From the NCBI RefSeq assembly GCF_021390475.1, contig NZ_JAJUWS010000012.1:62001-126000 (forward strand): a DNA stretch of 64,000 bases, in the 5' to 3' direction. The first letter of the stretch is position 1; each line of letters starts with the position of its first letter. The stretch is from Streptomyces sp. ST2-7A. GTDB lineage: Bacteria > Actinomycetota > Actinomycetes > Streptomycetales > Streptomycetaceae. A model generated the notes under the pieces. The model ran no database searches, was not told the DNA's origin, and saw only the letters and a program-made list of their open reading frames with translations. The position numbers were made by a program, and so were the translations under genes. This document shows positions 8,701-17,605 of this stretch, piece after piece.

Positions 8701-10818
8701 TCAGGAGGTCTTCCCCGGCGGCGCGGAAGGCGTCGCGGCCGGCGGTCCCGGTGGTGTCCCCGGACACTCCGGCGCGCCGGGACCACCCGGCAGCGGCAGC
8801 GGCCCGGGCAGCCCCGGTGCGGTGGGGACGACGGAGCCGAGTGGACCGACCGGCACGGCCGCCCCGTCGCCGCCCTTCGCGGGGACGCCCCCGCGCCGCC
8901 CGCGCCGGACCCGGGGCGCCCGGTTGGCGGTGGTGACCGCCAGCGCGCCCAGCAGGGCGAGGGCGAGGGCCGGCGCGGCCACCGTCCACGGCCCGCGTTC
9001 CGCGTAGGGGTGGTTCTCGGCCAGCAGCAGCCCCCACTCGGGGGACGGGGGCTGGGCGCCGAGGCCGAGGAAGCCGAGGGCGGCCAGGGCCAGGGCGATG
9101 CCGGGCAACCGCAGCAGCGCGTGCCGGACCACCGGGGGCAGCACGGCCGGTAGCAGGTGACGGCGCAGCAGGTGGGTGCGGCCGGCGCCCAGGCCCCGGG
9201 CGGCGGCGAGGTGGGCGGCGGCGCGCTCCTGGCGCAGCAGGGCGGAGGTGTGCGCGGCGAGCGGGGTCCAGGCGACGACGGCGACCGCGATGGCGGGCGT
9301 GGCCGGCCCGGGGCCGACGATGCCGGTGACCAGCAGACCGGCGGGGACGGCGGGGACGGCGTTGAGGGTGTCGACCAGGGGACCGGAGAAGCGCGGCAGC
9401 AGGCCGAGGAGGACGCCGATCAGCAGGGCGGCGGCCCCGACGAGGAGGGCGGTGCCGAGGGTGTCGAGGGCGCCGTGGCCGAGGCGGGCCAGCATGTCGC
9501 GGCCCAGGGCGTCGGTGCCCAGGGGGTGGGCGGGGGAGGGCGGCAGCAGGCGGCGACCGGTGTCCAGGTGCAGCGGGTCGCGGAACAGGCCGGCGACCAC
9601 GACGAGCAGCAGGGGCGCCCCGAACACCAGGGGGTGGACGCCGCGCCGGGTGCCCGGTCCGCCGTCGGCGCCGGGCGCGGGGGGTGGGGAGGTGAGCGCG
9701 CCGTCGCGCAGGGCGGGGCCGAGCAGCGGGCGGGCGGCGGCCCGGGCGGCGATGCCGACGGCGGCGGCGAGCAGGGCCAGGGCGAGGATGCCGGTCTGCA
9801 GCACCGGCAGGTCCTGGGCGATGGCGGCGCGCAGGGTGAGCCGGCCCAGGCCGGGGATGTCGAAGATCTGTTCCACGGCGACGGCGCCGCCGGTCAGGCC
9901 GATGACGAAGAGGCCGAGGTTGGGCAGCAGGCCGGGCAGGCAGCGGCGCAGGGCGTGCCGGGCGATCCGCCGGCCGGGTACGCCCCGCGCGGTGGCGGCG
10001 CGCGCCCAGGGTTCGGCGAACGCTCCGGGGAGCGTGTCGTCCAACAGGCGCCCCAGGACGGCGCCGGCCGGCAGGCCGAGGGCGAGGGCGGGCAGGATCA
10101 TCCAGCGGGGCCCGTACCAGCCCAGGGCGGGTAGCCATCCCAGGTGCACGCCCACCACGCCGGCCAGGACCGAGGCGGTGAGGAAGTCCGGCAGCGCGGC
10201 GAGCGCGGCGGAGAAGCCGCCGGATCGGGGCCGGCCGGCGAGCCGGCGCCGGGCGCCGAGCAGCAGGGTGCGGGAGCACACGACGCCGGCGGTCGCGCCG
10301 GCGACGACCAGCGCCCCGGCCATGAGCAGCAGCGAGGCGCCGAGGGCGGAGAGCGCGGAGGGCAGCACGGGGGTGCCGGAGACCCAGGAGGTTCCGGCGT
10401 CGCCGCTCAGCAGGCCGCCCAGCCAGTGGCCGAGCGTGCTCCACCAGGAGCCTTCCAGGCCGAGTTCGGCGCGGATGGCCGCCAACACCTCGGGGTCGGG
10501 GTCGCGTTCGGCGGATCGGGCCTTGAGGACGGTCAGCGCGGGGTCGGTGTCCGACAGACGGGGGAGCAGACCGATCGCGCAGACCAGGGCGGCGACGGGG
10601 GCGAGCCGCCACAGCACCGTCCACGGCGGTGTCCACGCCGGTGACCGTCGCGTCGCCCGGGGGCGTGCCCGGGCACCCGGGCGGCGGGGGGCGCCGCCGG
10701 CGGGTGCCCGGTCCCCGGGCGCGGGTCCGGTAGCGGCCCCGGTCCCGGCCGTGGAACCGCTCCCGGGGGCGGTTCCACGGCCGGGCGTGCCCGGCGGGTC
10801 GGACGGTGTGTCGGACAC
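8701..10818 (-). CDS. Fused dipeptide/metallophore-type ABC permease (DppB-DppC-like)
   Basis: The 705-residue protein contains two permease halves. The first (about 40-380) has the DppB-like pattern, with a substrate-independent EAA loop (FAEPWARAATARGVPGRRIA) and VEQIFDIPGLGRL. The second (about 420-690) has the DppC signature LGTDALGRDMLARL and its own loop (HLAAARGLGAGRTHLLRRHL). Usually these are two proteins of about 300 residues each. It starts at GTG 10818, 14 bp after the binding-protein stop, and lies in the inner membrane. Both N- and C-termini are Pro/Gly-rich. No ATPase gene is found in this operon. Confidence 0.88.
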   Translation of the reverse strand: MSDTPSDPPGTPGRGTAPGSGSTAGTGAATGPAPGDRAPAGGAPRRPGARARPRATRRSPAWTPPWTVLWRLAPVAALVCAIGLLPRLSDTDPALTVLKARSAERDPDPEVLAAIRAELGLEGSWWSTLGHWLGGLLSGDAGTSWVSGTPVLPSALSALGASLLLMAGALVVAGATAGVVCSRTLLLGARRRLAGRPRSGGFSAALAALPDFLTASVLAGVVGVHLGWLPALGWYGPRWMILPALALGLPAGAVLGRLLDDTLPGAFAEPWARAATARGVPGRRIARHALRRCLPGLLPNLGLFVIGLTGGAVAVEQIFDIPGLGRLTLRAAIAQDLPVLQTGILALALLAAAVGIAARAAARPLLGPALRDGALTSPPPAPGADGGPGTRRGVHPLVFGAPLLLVVVAGLFRDPLHLDTGRRLLPPSPAHPLGTDALGRDMLARLGHGALDTLGTALLVGAAALLIGVLLGLLPRFSGPLVDTLNAVPAVPAGLLVTGIVGPGPATPAIAVAVVAWTPLAAHTSALLRQERAAAHLAAARGLGAGRTHLLRRHLLPAVLPPVVRHALLRLPGIALALAALGFLGLGAQPPSPEWGLLLAENHPYAERGPWTVAAPALALALLGALAVTTANRAPRVRRGRRGGVPAKGGDGAAVPVGPLGSVVPTAPGLPGPLPLPGGPGAPECPGTPPGPPAATPSAPPGKTS

Positions 10819-10832
10819 GGCGAACGGACCGG

Positions 10833-12347
10833 TCAGCGACGGGTGTCGCGGCCGATGAGGGTGCGCTCGTACGGGTCGAGGATCACGTCCTCGACCGCCG
10901 GGTCCACGCCGTGCAGGGTGCGCTGGTGCACCAGCGGCACGAGGGCGTCGGTGCCCAGGATGGCCGCCTCGGCGGCGAGGATCGCCTCGCGGCGCTCCTC
11001 CGGGTCGGCGATGGCGGCGGCGTCGGCGACGGCCCGGTCCACCCCGGGGTCGCACAGCAGGGCGAGGTTGTAGCCACCGTCACAGGTGTAGTCGCCGGCC
11101 AGGACGCCGAGCGGGTCACCGGTGTCCAGCAGGGTGTTGCGGGCGGCGACGAAGATGTCGAACTCCCCGGCGAGCGCGTCGCTCTCGATCCGTGAGTACT
11201 CCCGGACCTCCAGGGCGACGGTGAACCCGACGGCCTCCAGTTGCTGCTGGACGACCTGTGCGACCTCGGGGAGTTCGGGCCGGTTGTCGTAGGTGGCGAT
11301 GGTGATGGCGGTGCCCTCGATCGCGTCGGCGTCGGCGGGCTCGGCGCGGTTCACCGGCTCGGGGCGCTCGCCGGCGCCCTCGATCACGGCGGGGCCGAAG
11401 ACGCCCTCGCCCGGGTCGGCGTACCCCTCGTACACGCCCTCGGCGAGGGCGGCGGTGTCGACGGCCTCGCGGACCGCCGCGCGCAGTTCGGGGTCGGTGA
11501 GGGCGCCGGAGGCGGTGTTGAGGAGCAGGCCGGTGGTGCGGGTGGTGCGGGTCTCCCGGAGCGCGCCCTCGTCCAGCGTGGCGGCGGCGGAGACCGGGAT
11601 GGCCTCGGCGATGTCCACCTCGCCGCTGCGCAGGGCGTTGCCCCGGGCGAGACCGTCGGCGATGAAGGAGGCCTCGATCCCGGAGGCGGCGGCGGGTCCG
11701 TTCCAGTGCTCCTCGAAGCGGTCCAGGGAGGCGCGCTCGGCACCGGTGACGGAGGTGAGGACGTAGGGGCCGGTGCCGTGGCCGGCCGGGTCCACGGTGT
11801 CGTCCTCGTAGGCGTCGGGGGCCAGGATCGCCAGGTGGGGGGCGGCCAGGCGCAGCGGCAGGATCGGGTCGGGTTCGGCGGTGGTGATCCGCACCTCACG
11901 GTCCCCGGCGGCCTCGGCGGTGAGTTCGACGCCGGAGAGGGCGGCGGGGGCGGGCTCGGCGGTGACGGCCTGTTCGATGGCGTCGGCGACGGCCTCGGCG
12001 GTGACCGGCTCACCGGTGTGGAAGAGGGCCTCGCGCAGGGTGAAGACGGTGGTCAGCTCGTCCTCGGCGGTCCAGGACTCGGCGAGGGCGGGGGCTGCGA
12101 GACCCTGGTCGTCGAGGACGGTGAGGCCCTCGGTGACGCCGAGCCGGCTGAGGAGGGTGGCGTCGGCGCCGTGCGGGGAGAGGTTCTCGGTGGGCGGGAA
12201 GGCGAGTGCGACGCGCAGGCGGGCGTCGCCGGAGCCCTCGACCGCGTCGGGGCCGCCGTCGGTCCCGGCGGAGCCGTTCTCGGAGAAGCAGCCGGCGAGC
12301 AGGGGTATGAGGAGCAGCGCGGCGGCCGGTCGGCGGTTGGGGCTCAT
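10833..12347 (-). CDS. ABC transporter substrate-binding lipoprotein (SBP family 5)
   Basis: The 504-residue protein starts MSPNRRPAAALLLIPLLAGC, with the lipobox LAGC giving the lipidated Cys. The mature part follows the family 5 oligopeptide/nickel/metallophore pattern (ENLSPHGADATLL, GLTVLDDQGLAAPALAESW, FTLREALFHTGEPVTAEAV, GTGPYVLTSV). It is the first gene of an operon with the fused permease and MFS exporter, behind a Zur-box-like palindrome at 12504-12518. I infer uptake of a zinc or other metal chelate under zinc control. Dipeptide uptake is the alternative. Confidence 0.9.
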   Translation of the reverse strand: MSPNRRPAAALLLIPLLAGCFSENGSAGTDGGPDAVEGSGDARLRVALAFPPTENLSPHGADATLLSRLGVTEGLTVLDDQGLAAPALAESWTAEDELTTVFTLREALFHTGEPVTAEAVADAIEQAVTAEPAPAALSGVELTAEAAGDREVRITTAEPDPILPLRLAAPHLAILAPDAYEDDTVDPAGHGTGPYVLTSVTGAERASLDRFEEHWNGPAAASGIEASFIADGLARGNALRSGEVDIAEAIPVSAAATLDEGALRETRTTRTTGLLLNTASGALTDPELRAAVREAVDTAALAEGVYEGYADPGEGVFGPAVIEGAGERPEPVNRAEPADADAIEGTAITIATYDNRPELPEVAQVVQQQLEAVGFTVALEVREYSRIESDALAGEFDIFVAARNTLLDTGDPLGVLAGDYTCDGGYNLALLCDPGVDRAVADAAAIADPEERREAILAAEAAILGTDALVPLVHQRTLHGVDPAVEDVILDPYERTLIGRDTRR

Positions 12348-12503
12348 GGTGGTGGTTCTCCGTGGGTGCGGGGGCGGCGGTGCGGTGGCCGCCGCCATGC
12401 CCGTGCGGCCCCCTGGAGCCGGGGCGGGTGCGGGGGCGGGGTGGTCACCGGCGCGCCGGCGCGGGGCTCCGATGGTCCGGCCGGGTCGACCGTAAAGTTT
12501 ACA

Positions 12504-12518
12504 TGGCAATCATTTTCA
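12504..12518. promoter_or_regulatory. Zur-box-like operator
   Basis: The 15-bp site tggcaatcattttca fits the TGNNAATNATTNNCA core of Streptomyces Zur boxes, with two bases differing from the tgaaaatcattttca ideal. It lies 157 bp upstream of the binding-protein start in one of the few AT-rich stretches nearby. Zinc-dependent repression of the operon is inferred. Confidence 0.6.
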
Positions 12519-12639
12519 TCGATGTAGGGGGCATCGATCCCCGCCGGCACGGCTCCGGCCACCGCCGGTCCGGGGTGGTTCCGCCCCGCGCCCCCGTTGG
12601 TCCTCGAGGAACGGGACCGGCCGGCGGGGATCGGAACGG

Positions 12640-13176
12640 TCAGCGCAGCAAGGGGAGTTCGACGTGCAGGGTTCCCTGCCCGCCCCCCGGCTCCGAGCGC
12701 TCGTCGCACACCACCTTCCCCAGCGACCGCCAGAACGCCTCGGCCCCCGGCACGGTGGGATCGGTGTGCAGGTAGAGCGAGCGGTAGCCGCCCTCCGCGA
12801 CCGCGAAGTCGACGAGTTCGTCCACCATGCGCCGGGCCAGGCCGCGCCGGCGGTGCTCCGGCCGCACGTAGACCCGGCGCAGTTGAGCGGTCTCCCCCGA
12901 GGGGTAGCGCTCGGCCAGCCAGGCGGGGTTGGGCGGGTGCAGCGGACCCCGGGAGTCCAGCGCGGCCGTGCCCACCACCTCGCCGGATCCCTCCTCCACG
13001 GCCACCAGCAGCACGTGCCGGGGGGAGCGCAGATAGGCGGCGGCCGGGTCGATCACGTCCCCGTGCCAGCGCGGCACGTACCCGGTGCCGAAGTCCCGGT
13101 AGATCGTGTCGAGCATCACGGCCCGGGCGTCGTCCAGGTGGTCCTCGCCGGCCCGTTGAACGCGATATCCCTGCAT
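12640..13176 (-). CDS. GNAT-family N-acetyltransferase
   Basis: At 178 residues this is a normal single-domain GNAT. The acetyl-CoA pyrophosphate loop is visible as VYVRPEHRRRGLARRMVDEL (Q/RxxGxG/A type), preceded by the VVGTAALD strand and followed by LYLHTDPTVPGAEAFWRSLG. The start at ATG 13176 (MQGYRVQRAGEDHLDDA) fits the family. The acceptor is unknown. It is transcribed toward the Zur-box region but appears to be a separate transcription unit. Confidence 0.85.
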   Translation of the reverse strand: MQGYRVQRAGEDHLDDARAVMLDTIYRDFGTGYVPRWHGDVIDPAAAYLRSPRHVLLVAVEEGSGEVVGTAALDSRGPLHPPNPAWLAERYPSGETAQLRRVYVRPEHRRRGLARRMVDELVDFAVAEGGYRSLYLHTDPTVPGAEAFWRSLGKVVCDERSEPGGGQGTLHVELPLLR

Positions 13177-13386
13177 CTGCGCATCGTATGCGAGAAGGGG
13201 GGAGGGTGATCGCCCCGGGGCGTGCCGGGGAATGCGGGACACCCGGGACGGGTACGGTCGGGACGGGCCGACGTTCACCGCGATCGCCCACCTCGCCGGG
13301 CGGGCCCGGACGCGCCGCCCGGGCGACGACGGGCGGCCCCGCGACGACGGGCGGCCGGGAAGGACCACGGAATCGGGACGGGACCG

Positions 13387-13716
13387 ATGGCACGGACGGA
13401 ACGACACCGGGAGGCCGGTGCGCGACCCGCCGGCGGCCCGCACCCGGCGGACCGCCGACCCCGCCACGTTCCGGTCGCCACCGGTCGGCCCCACGAGCGG
13501 TTGCCGGGGTGGGCCGCCGAGCACGGAGCGGAGCTGATCGCCGTCGGCACCGACACCCGGGCCGCCCTCGGATACGCCCTGCCGGGCAGCGTCGCCCGGC
13601 ACGTGCCGCGCCGCTCCCCGGCGGACGTGCCGGTGGTCCGCGCCCCGACGGGGGCCGGGTCGACGGATGCCCCCGCGGAGGGGGACGAACCCGGCAACGG
13701 ACCACCGGACCGCTGA
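13387..13716 (+). pseudogene. Degenerate universal-stress-protein-like remnant
   Basis: Only the last third is recognisable: AEHGAELIAVGTDTR, then LPGSVARHVPRRSPADVPVV resembles the UspA C-terminus (ADLIVVG, GSVS..V...CPVLVV). The glycine-rich ATP loop is altered and no N-terminal ATP-binding strand is seen in frame. It precedes a cation/proton antiporter, a typical place for a Usp gene. It could be an unrelated short ORF. Confidence 0.35.
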
Positions 13717-13828
13717 ACGCCCCTGTTCAGCACAGCCACGGCCGGCGAGAATGTCGGCGCCCGCGACTGGCACACCCTCCCCCTCGTGCCGGAACGCCAC
13801 ACAGCACGGGACGGGAGCCGAAACGACC

Positions 13829-15226
13829 ATGGAACTGCACGACTTCCCCCTCCTCGCCGCCGTTCTCGCGGTGGCCACCCTCGTCGGACTGGTGGCCACC
13901 CGCCTGCGACAACCCCTGATCGTCGCCTTCATCGGTGTCGGCATCCTGGTGGGCCCCGCCGGCCTGGGATGGGTGGAGACCGACAGCACGATAGAACTGC
14001 TGGCACACCTGGGCATCGCCGTGCTGTTGTTCCTGGTCGGCCTGCGCCTGGATCTGCACCTGGTGCGCACCACGGGGCCGATCGCGCTGGCCACCGGCCT
14101 GGGGCAGGTGATCTTCACCTCGGCGATCGGCTACCTGATCGCCCGCCTGCTCGGCATGGACAACATCACCTCGCTCTACGTCGCGGTGGCGCTCACCTTC
14201 TCCTCCACGATCATCATCGTGAAGCTGCTTTCCGACAAACGGGAGTTGGAGCAGTTGCACGGCCGTATCGCGGTCGGCTTCCTCATCGTGCAGGACATCG
14301 TGGTCGTGCTGGTGATGATCACCCTGACCGCCTTCGGACAGCGGGACGCGGTCGCCGGGGCCGACGGAGAGGGCAACGACCTGACCACCGAGGTGCTGAT
14401 CGTCCTCGGCAAGGGGATCGGCCTGCTGGCGGGCATCGCCCTGTTGATGAAGTTCGTACTGCCGCGTCTGCTCGACCACATCGCCCGCTCCCAGGAACTG
14501 CTGGTGCTGTTCGGTGTCGCCTACGCGATCTCGGTGGCGGCGATCAGCGAGTGGCTGGGGTTCAGCACCGAGGTCGGGGCGTTCCTCGCCGGCGTCTCGC
14601 TGGCCACCACCCCCTACCGGGACGCACTGGGGGCGCGGCTGGTCAGTCTGCGCGACTTCATGCTGCTGTTCTTCTTCCTCCAACTCGGCGCGGGTCTGGA
14701 GTTCGCCGACGCCGGTCGGCAGATGGGGGAGGCGGTCGTCCTCTCGCTGTTCGTGCTGATCGGCAACCCGCTGATCGTGATCGTGATCATGGCGCTGATG
14801 CGTTACCCCGTGCGGGTCGGGTTCCTGTGCGGGTTGACGGTGGCGCAGATCTCGGAGTTCTCGCTGATCCTGGCCGCCCTGGGCCTGTCCCTGGGACACA
14901 TCACGGGCGCCACGGTCAGCCTGATCACCGTCGTCGGCCTGATCACCATCGGCGTCTCGACGTATCTGATCATGTACTCGCAGCAGATCTGGGGTCGGAT
15001 CGGCGGCCGGCTCGAGCGCTTCCAGCGGGCCGACATCGTCCAACCGGACACCGGACACCGGACGGGGCGGGGAGGACGTGGACGTGATCCTCTACGGCCT
15101 CGGCCGCTTCGGCGGACACGCCGCCGACCGCCTCGGCCGGGCCGGCCTGCGGGTGCTGGCCGTGGACTGGGATCCGTACCGGGTGACGAGCAACGAGCGG
15201 GAGGGGGTCACCGCCGTCTTCGGTAG
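13829..15226 (+). CDS. CPA2-family cation/proton antiporter, membrane domain (frameshifted from its TrkA-N domain)
   Basis: From ATG 13829 the protein has about 12 hydrophobic segments with CPA2 hallmarks: GILVGPAGLGWV, HLGIAVLLFLVGLRLDL, ALTFSSTIIIVKLL and GFSTEVGAFLAGVSLATTPY. It is a KefB/KefC or Nha-type K+(Na+)/H+ exchanger in the inner membrane. After residue about 405 the frame runs into Arg/Pro-rich sequence (RTGRGGRGRDPLRP) without similarity, while a TrkA-N domain continues in another frame from 15078. The break is in a ggggcggggagg run near 15063-15076. The true product is probably a single protein of about 580 residues. Confidence 0.88.
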   Translation: MELHDFPLLAAVLAVATLVGLVATRLRQPLIVAFIGVGILVGPAGLGWVETDSTIELLAHLGIAVLLFLVGLRLDLHLVRTTGPIALATGLGQVIFTSAIGYLIARLLGMDNITSLYVAVALTFSSTIIIVKLLSDKRELEQLHGRIAVGFLIVQDIVVVLVMITLTAFGQRDAVAGADGEGNDLTTEVLIVLGKGIGLLAGIALLMKFVLPRLLDHIARSQELLVLFGVAYAISVAAISEWLGFSTEVGAFLAGVSLATTPYRDALGARLVSLRDFMLLFFFLQLGAGLEFADAGRQMGEAVVLSLFVLIGNPLIVIVIMALMRYPVRVGFLCGLTVAQISEFSLILAALGLSLGHITGATVSLITVVGLITIGVSTYLIMYSQQIWGRIGGRLERFQRADIVQPDTGHRTGRGGRGRDPLRPRPLRRTRRRPPRPGRPAGAGRGLGSVPGDEQRAGGGHRRLR

Positions 15227-15581
15227 CGCGGAGGACGTCCACTTCCTGGAGACCCTGCCGTTGAGCCGGGCCCGGTGGGTGATCAGCGCCATCCCCCACC
15301 CGAACACCAACCTCGCCCTGGTCGACGGCCTGCGCCGGCACGGTTACGAGGGGCGGATCATGCTCACCGCCCACACCCGCCGGGACGTGGAACGATCCCG
15401 GGTGGAGGGGGTGGATGTCGTCCTCGACCCCTTCGCCGAGGCGGCCGACACCGCCATGCTCGTCCTCGCCGACCGCGCCCCCGGTGAGGGCGGGCCCGGT
15501 GACGCTGAGGGAACCCGGAGCGGCACTCCGGTGGGAGGCGAGGAGGGGCGTCCCGGAGAGGAACGATCGGCGACCCCTTGA
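15078..15581 (+). CDS. TrkA-N nucleotide-binding domain of the antiporter (separate frame)
   Basis: The frame starts MDVILYGLGRFGGHAADRL, a Rossmann GxGxxG motif, followed by VLAVDWDP, AVFGSAEDVHFLETL and MLTAHTRRD, as in the RCK/TrkA-N domain that regulates CPA2 antiporters by NAD(H) binding. In homologous proteins it directly follows the membrane domain. Here it overlaps the upstream frame by about 150 bp. Either it is expressed separately from ATG 15078 or the split is a sequence indel. Confidence 0.75.
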   Translation: MDVILYGLGRFGGHAADRLGRAGLRVLAVDWDPYRVTSNEREGVTAVFGSAEDVHFLETLPLSRARWVISAIPHPNTNLALVDGLRRHGYEGRIMLTAHTRRDVERSRVEGVDVVLDPFAEAADTAMLVLADRAPGEGGPGDAEGTRSGTPVGGEEGRPGEERSATP

Positions 15582-15605
15582 TCCGGGCTCACCCCGACCC
15601 CCGGC

Positions 15606-17393
15606 TCACCTCTCGATCCGGGTCGTGCCCTCCCGGATGTGGAGGTCGAGGTCCGGCCCACGGGCGTCGGTGGGCGTGCGCCGCGCCGCCGCCTCGGCGG
15701 TGGCCGCGATGTTGCGGGCCATGGCGCCGAAGACCAGGGTGTGCCACGGGCTGACGCTCCACCAGTACAGGTGTCCGGCCAGGCCGTGGGGGTGGAACAG
15801 CGCCCGCTGACGGTAACGGGCCGCCGTCGGGGGGCCGTCGGTCGTCCCGGCGGACTCTTCCCCGGCGGGCTTCTCCCCGGCGGGCTTCTCCCCGGCGGGC
15901 CCTTCCCCGGCGAGCCCCACCGGCGCCGGTTCCACCGAGAGCTCCAGCCAGGCGAGGCCCGGCAGCCGCATCTCCGCCCGCAGCCGCAGCAGCCGGCCCG
16001 GCTCGATCTCCTCCACCCGCCAGAAGTCCAGTGAGTCCCCCACCCGCAACCGTTCCGCGTCGCGCCGGCCGCGCCGCAGCCCGACCCCGCCGAAGAGCCG
16101 GTCCAACACCCCCCGCGCGGCCCAGGCGATGGGCAGCGAGTACCAGCCGTTGTCCCCGCCGATGCCCTCGACCACCCGCCACACCACCTGCGGCGGGGCG
16201 TGCACCGACCGTTCCCGCACGTCGGTGTAGAGGCTGCCGCCGGTCCAGGCCGGGTCGGTGGGCAGGGGCTCGCTCGGCGCGCCCGGCGTGTCGGCGGAGG
16301 ACCAGCGGGTGTCCACCTCGGCGTCGTGGAAGCGCTTGAGCGCCCACCGCAGCGCGGTGTCGAAGTCGACGGTGCCCTCCGGTGGGTCGGGGATCCACCG
16401 GGTGATGTCGTTCTCGGCGCAGACCACCTCGTGCCGCAGCGACTCCACCAGCGGTTTGGCGATCGACCCCGGTACCGGGGTGACGAGTCCGATCCAGTGG
16501 CTGGACAGCCGGGGGGTGAGGACGTGGACGGGCAGGATCACCCGGCGCGGCAGTCCGGCCACGGTCGCGTACCGGCGCATCATCCCCCGGTAGGTGAGCA
16601 CCTCCGGGCCGCCGATGTCGAAGGAACGGTTGACCTCCGGCGGCAGGTCGGCGGCGCCGATCAGGTAGCGCAGGACGTCCCGTACCGCGATCGGCTGGAT
16701 GCGGGTGCGCACCCAGCGGGGCGTCACCATGATCGGCAGGCGTTCGGTGAGGTAGCGCAGCATCTCGAAGGAGACGGATCCCGAGCCGATGATCACGGCG
16801 GCGCGCAGGACGGCCGTCGGCACGCCGGAGGCCAGCAGGATGCGGCCCACCTCCGCGCGGGAGCGCAGGTGCGGGGAGAGGTCGTGCTCGGGCACGTCGG
16901 CGGGGGTCAGTCCGCCGAGGTACACGATCCGGCGCACCCCCGCCTCGCGGGCCAGGCGGCCGAAGAGCCGGGCGGCCCGCCGGTCGGTGGCCTCGAAGCC
17001 GGCACCGGTGCCCAGGGCGTGCACCAGGTAGTAGGCCACCTTCACCCCGGCCAGGGCGACGCGCAACGACTCCTCGTCGGTGACGTCTCCGCGCACCACC
17101 TCCACCCGGTCCGCCCACGGGTGGTCGCGGAGCTTGGCGGGAGTGCGGGCCAGGCAGCGGACGGGGCGGCCGACGGCCAGGAGCTGCGGCACCAGTCGAC
17201 CGCCGAGGTAGCCGGTGGCGCCGGTGACCAGGACCGTTCCGCCGTGGCGCCCCGCCACCCCGGCCGGTTCGGCATCGCCGGGCGTCCCCGGCGCGGCGGA
17301 ACCGGTGGCACCGATGTGGGTGACGCGGTCGGCAGGGCCGGCGGGCCCGGTGGGTTCGGTGGGTTCGGGAGAGGTGGAGGCCATGACGTCCAT
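15606..17393 (-). CDS. SDR-family NAD(P)-binding protein with C-terminal DUF2867 domain
   Basis: The 595-residue protein has an atypical SDR/NmrA-like domain with TVLVTGATGYLGGRLVPQLL (nucleotide loop), GDVTDEESL and YLVHALGTG. A DUF2867 domain (about 380-560) follows, with WYSLPIAWAARGVLDRLFGG and LYWWSVSPWHTLVFG. Such proteins are annotated as oxidoreductases of unknown substrate. A short tandem Ala-Gly-Glu-Lys-Pro repeat lies near residue 505. The start at 17393 (MDVMAS) or 17384 cannot be distinguished. It is convergent with the antiporter gene, 25 bp apart. Confidence 0.85.
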   Translation of the reverse strand: MDVMASTSPEPTEPTGPAGPADRVTHIGATGSAAPGTPGDAEPAGVAGRHGGTVLVTGATGYLGGRLVPQLLAVGRPVRCLARTPAKLRDHPWADRVEVVRGDVTDEESLRVALAGVKVAYYLVHALGTGAGFEATDRRAARLFGRLAREAGVRRIVYLGGLTPADVPEHDLSPHLRSRAEVGRILLASGVPTAVLRAAVIIGSGSVSFEMLRYLTERLPIMVTPRWVRTRIQPIAVRDVLRYLIGAADLPPEVNRSFDIGGPEVLTYRGMMRRYATVAGLPRRVILPVHVLTPRLSSHWIGLVTPVPGSIAKPLVESLRHEVVCAENDITRWIPDPPEGTVDFDTALRWALKRFHDAEVDTRWSSADTPGAPSEPLPTDPAWTGGSLYTDVRERSVHAPPQVVWRVVEGIGGDNGWYSLPIAWAARGVLDRLFGGVGLRRGRRDAERLRVGDSLDFWRVEEIEPGRLLRLRAEMRLPGLAWLELSVEPAPVGLAGEGPAGEKPAGEKPAGEESAGTTDGPPTAARYRQRALFHPHGLAGHLYWWSVSPWHTLVFGAMARNIAATAEAAARRTPTDARGPDLDLHIREGTTRIER

Positions 17394-17605
17394 GGTCCGC
17401 CCCTTGTCCCGTGGCGGCCGGCGGACCGGCCGAGTGGGGGTGGCGTGGAGCGCCCGTGGAGGGTGGATGACGGGAGGGTTTCGGTTGCCCGGGACACCTT
17501 TCGGGCATCCCGGGGCACGGGTAGCGTCCGATGACTCCGACTCCTGGACCGGGAGTGCGCCGCGCGAGGGAAGCGGGCGGCAACGGAGGACGATATGGGG
17601 GTGAT

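Noticed and set aside
6905..10636. A single 1243-residue open frame covering the MFS gene and the permease on the minus strand
   Set aside because: Its first 660 residues are Arg/Pro-rich shadow sequence of the real permease in another frame; only the MFS part from 8635 has similarity.
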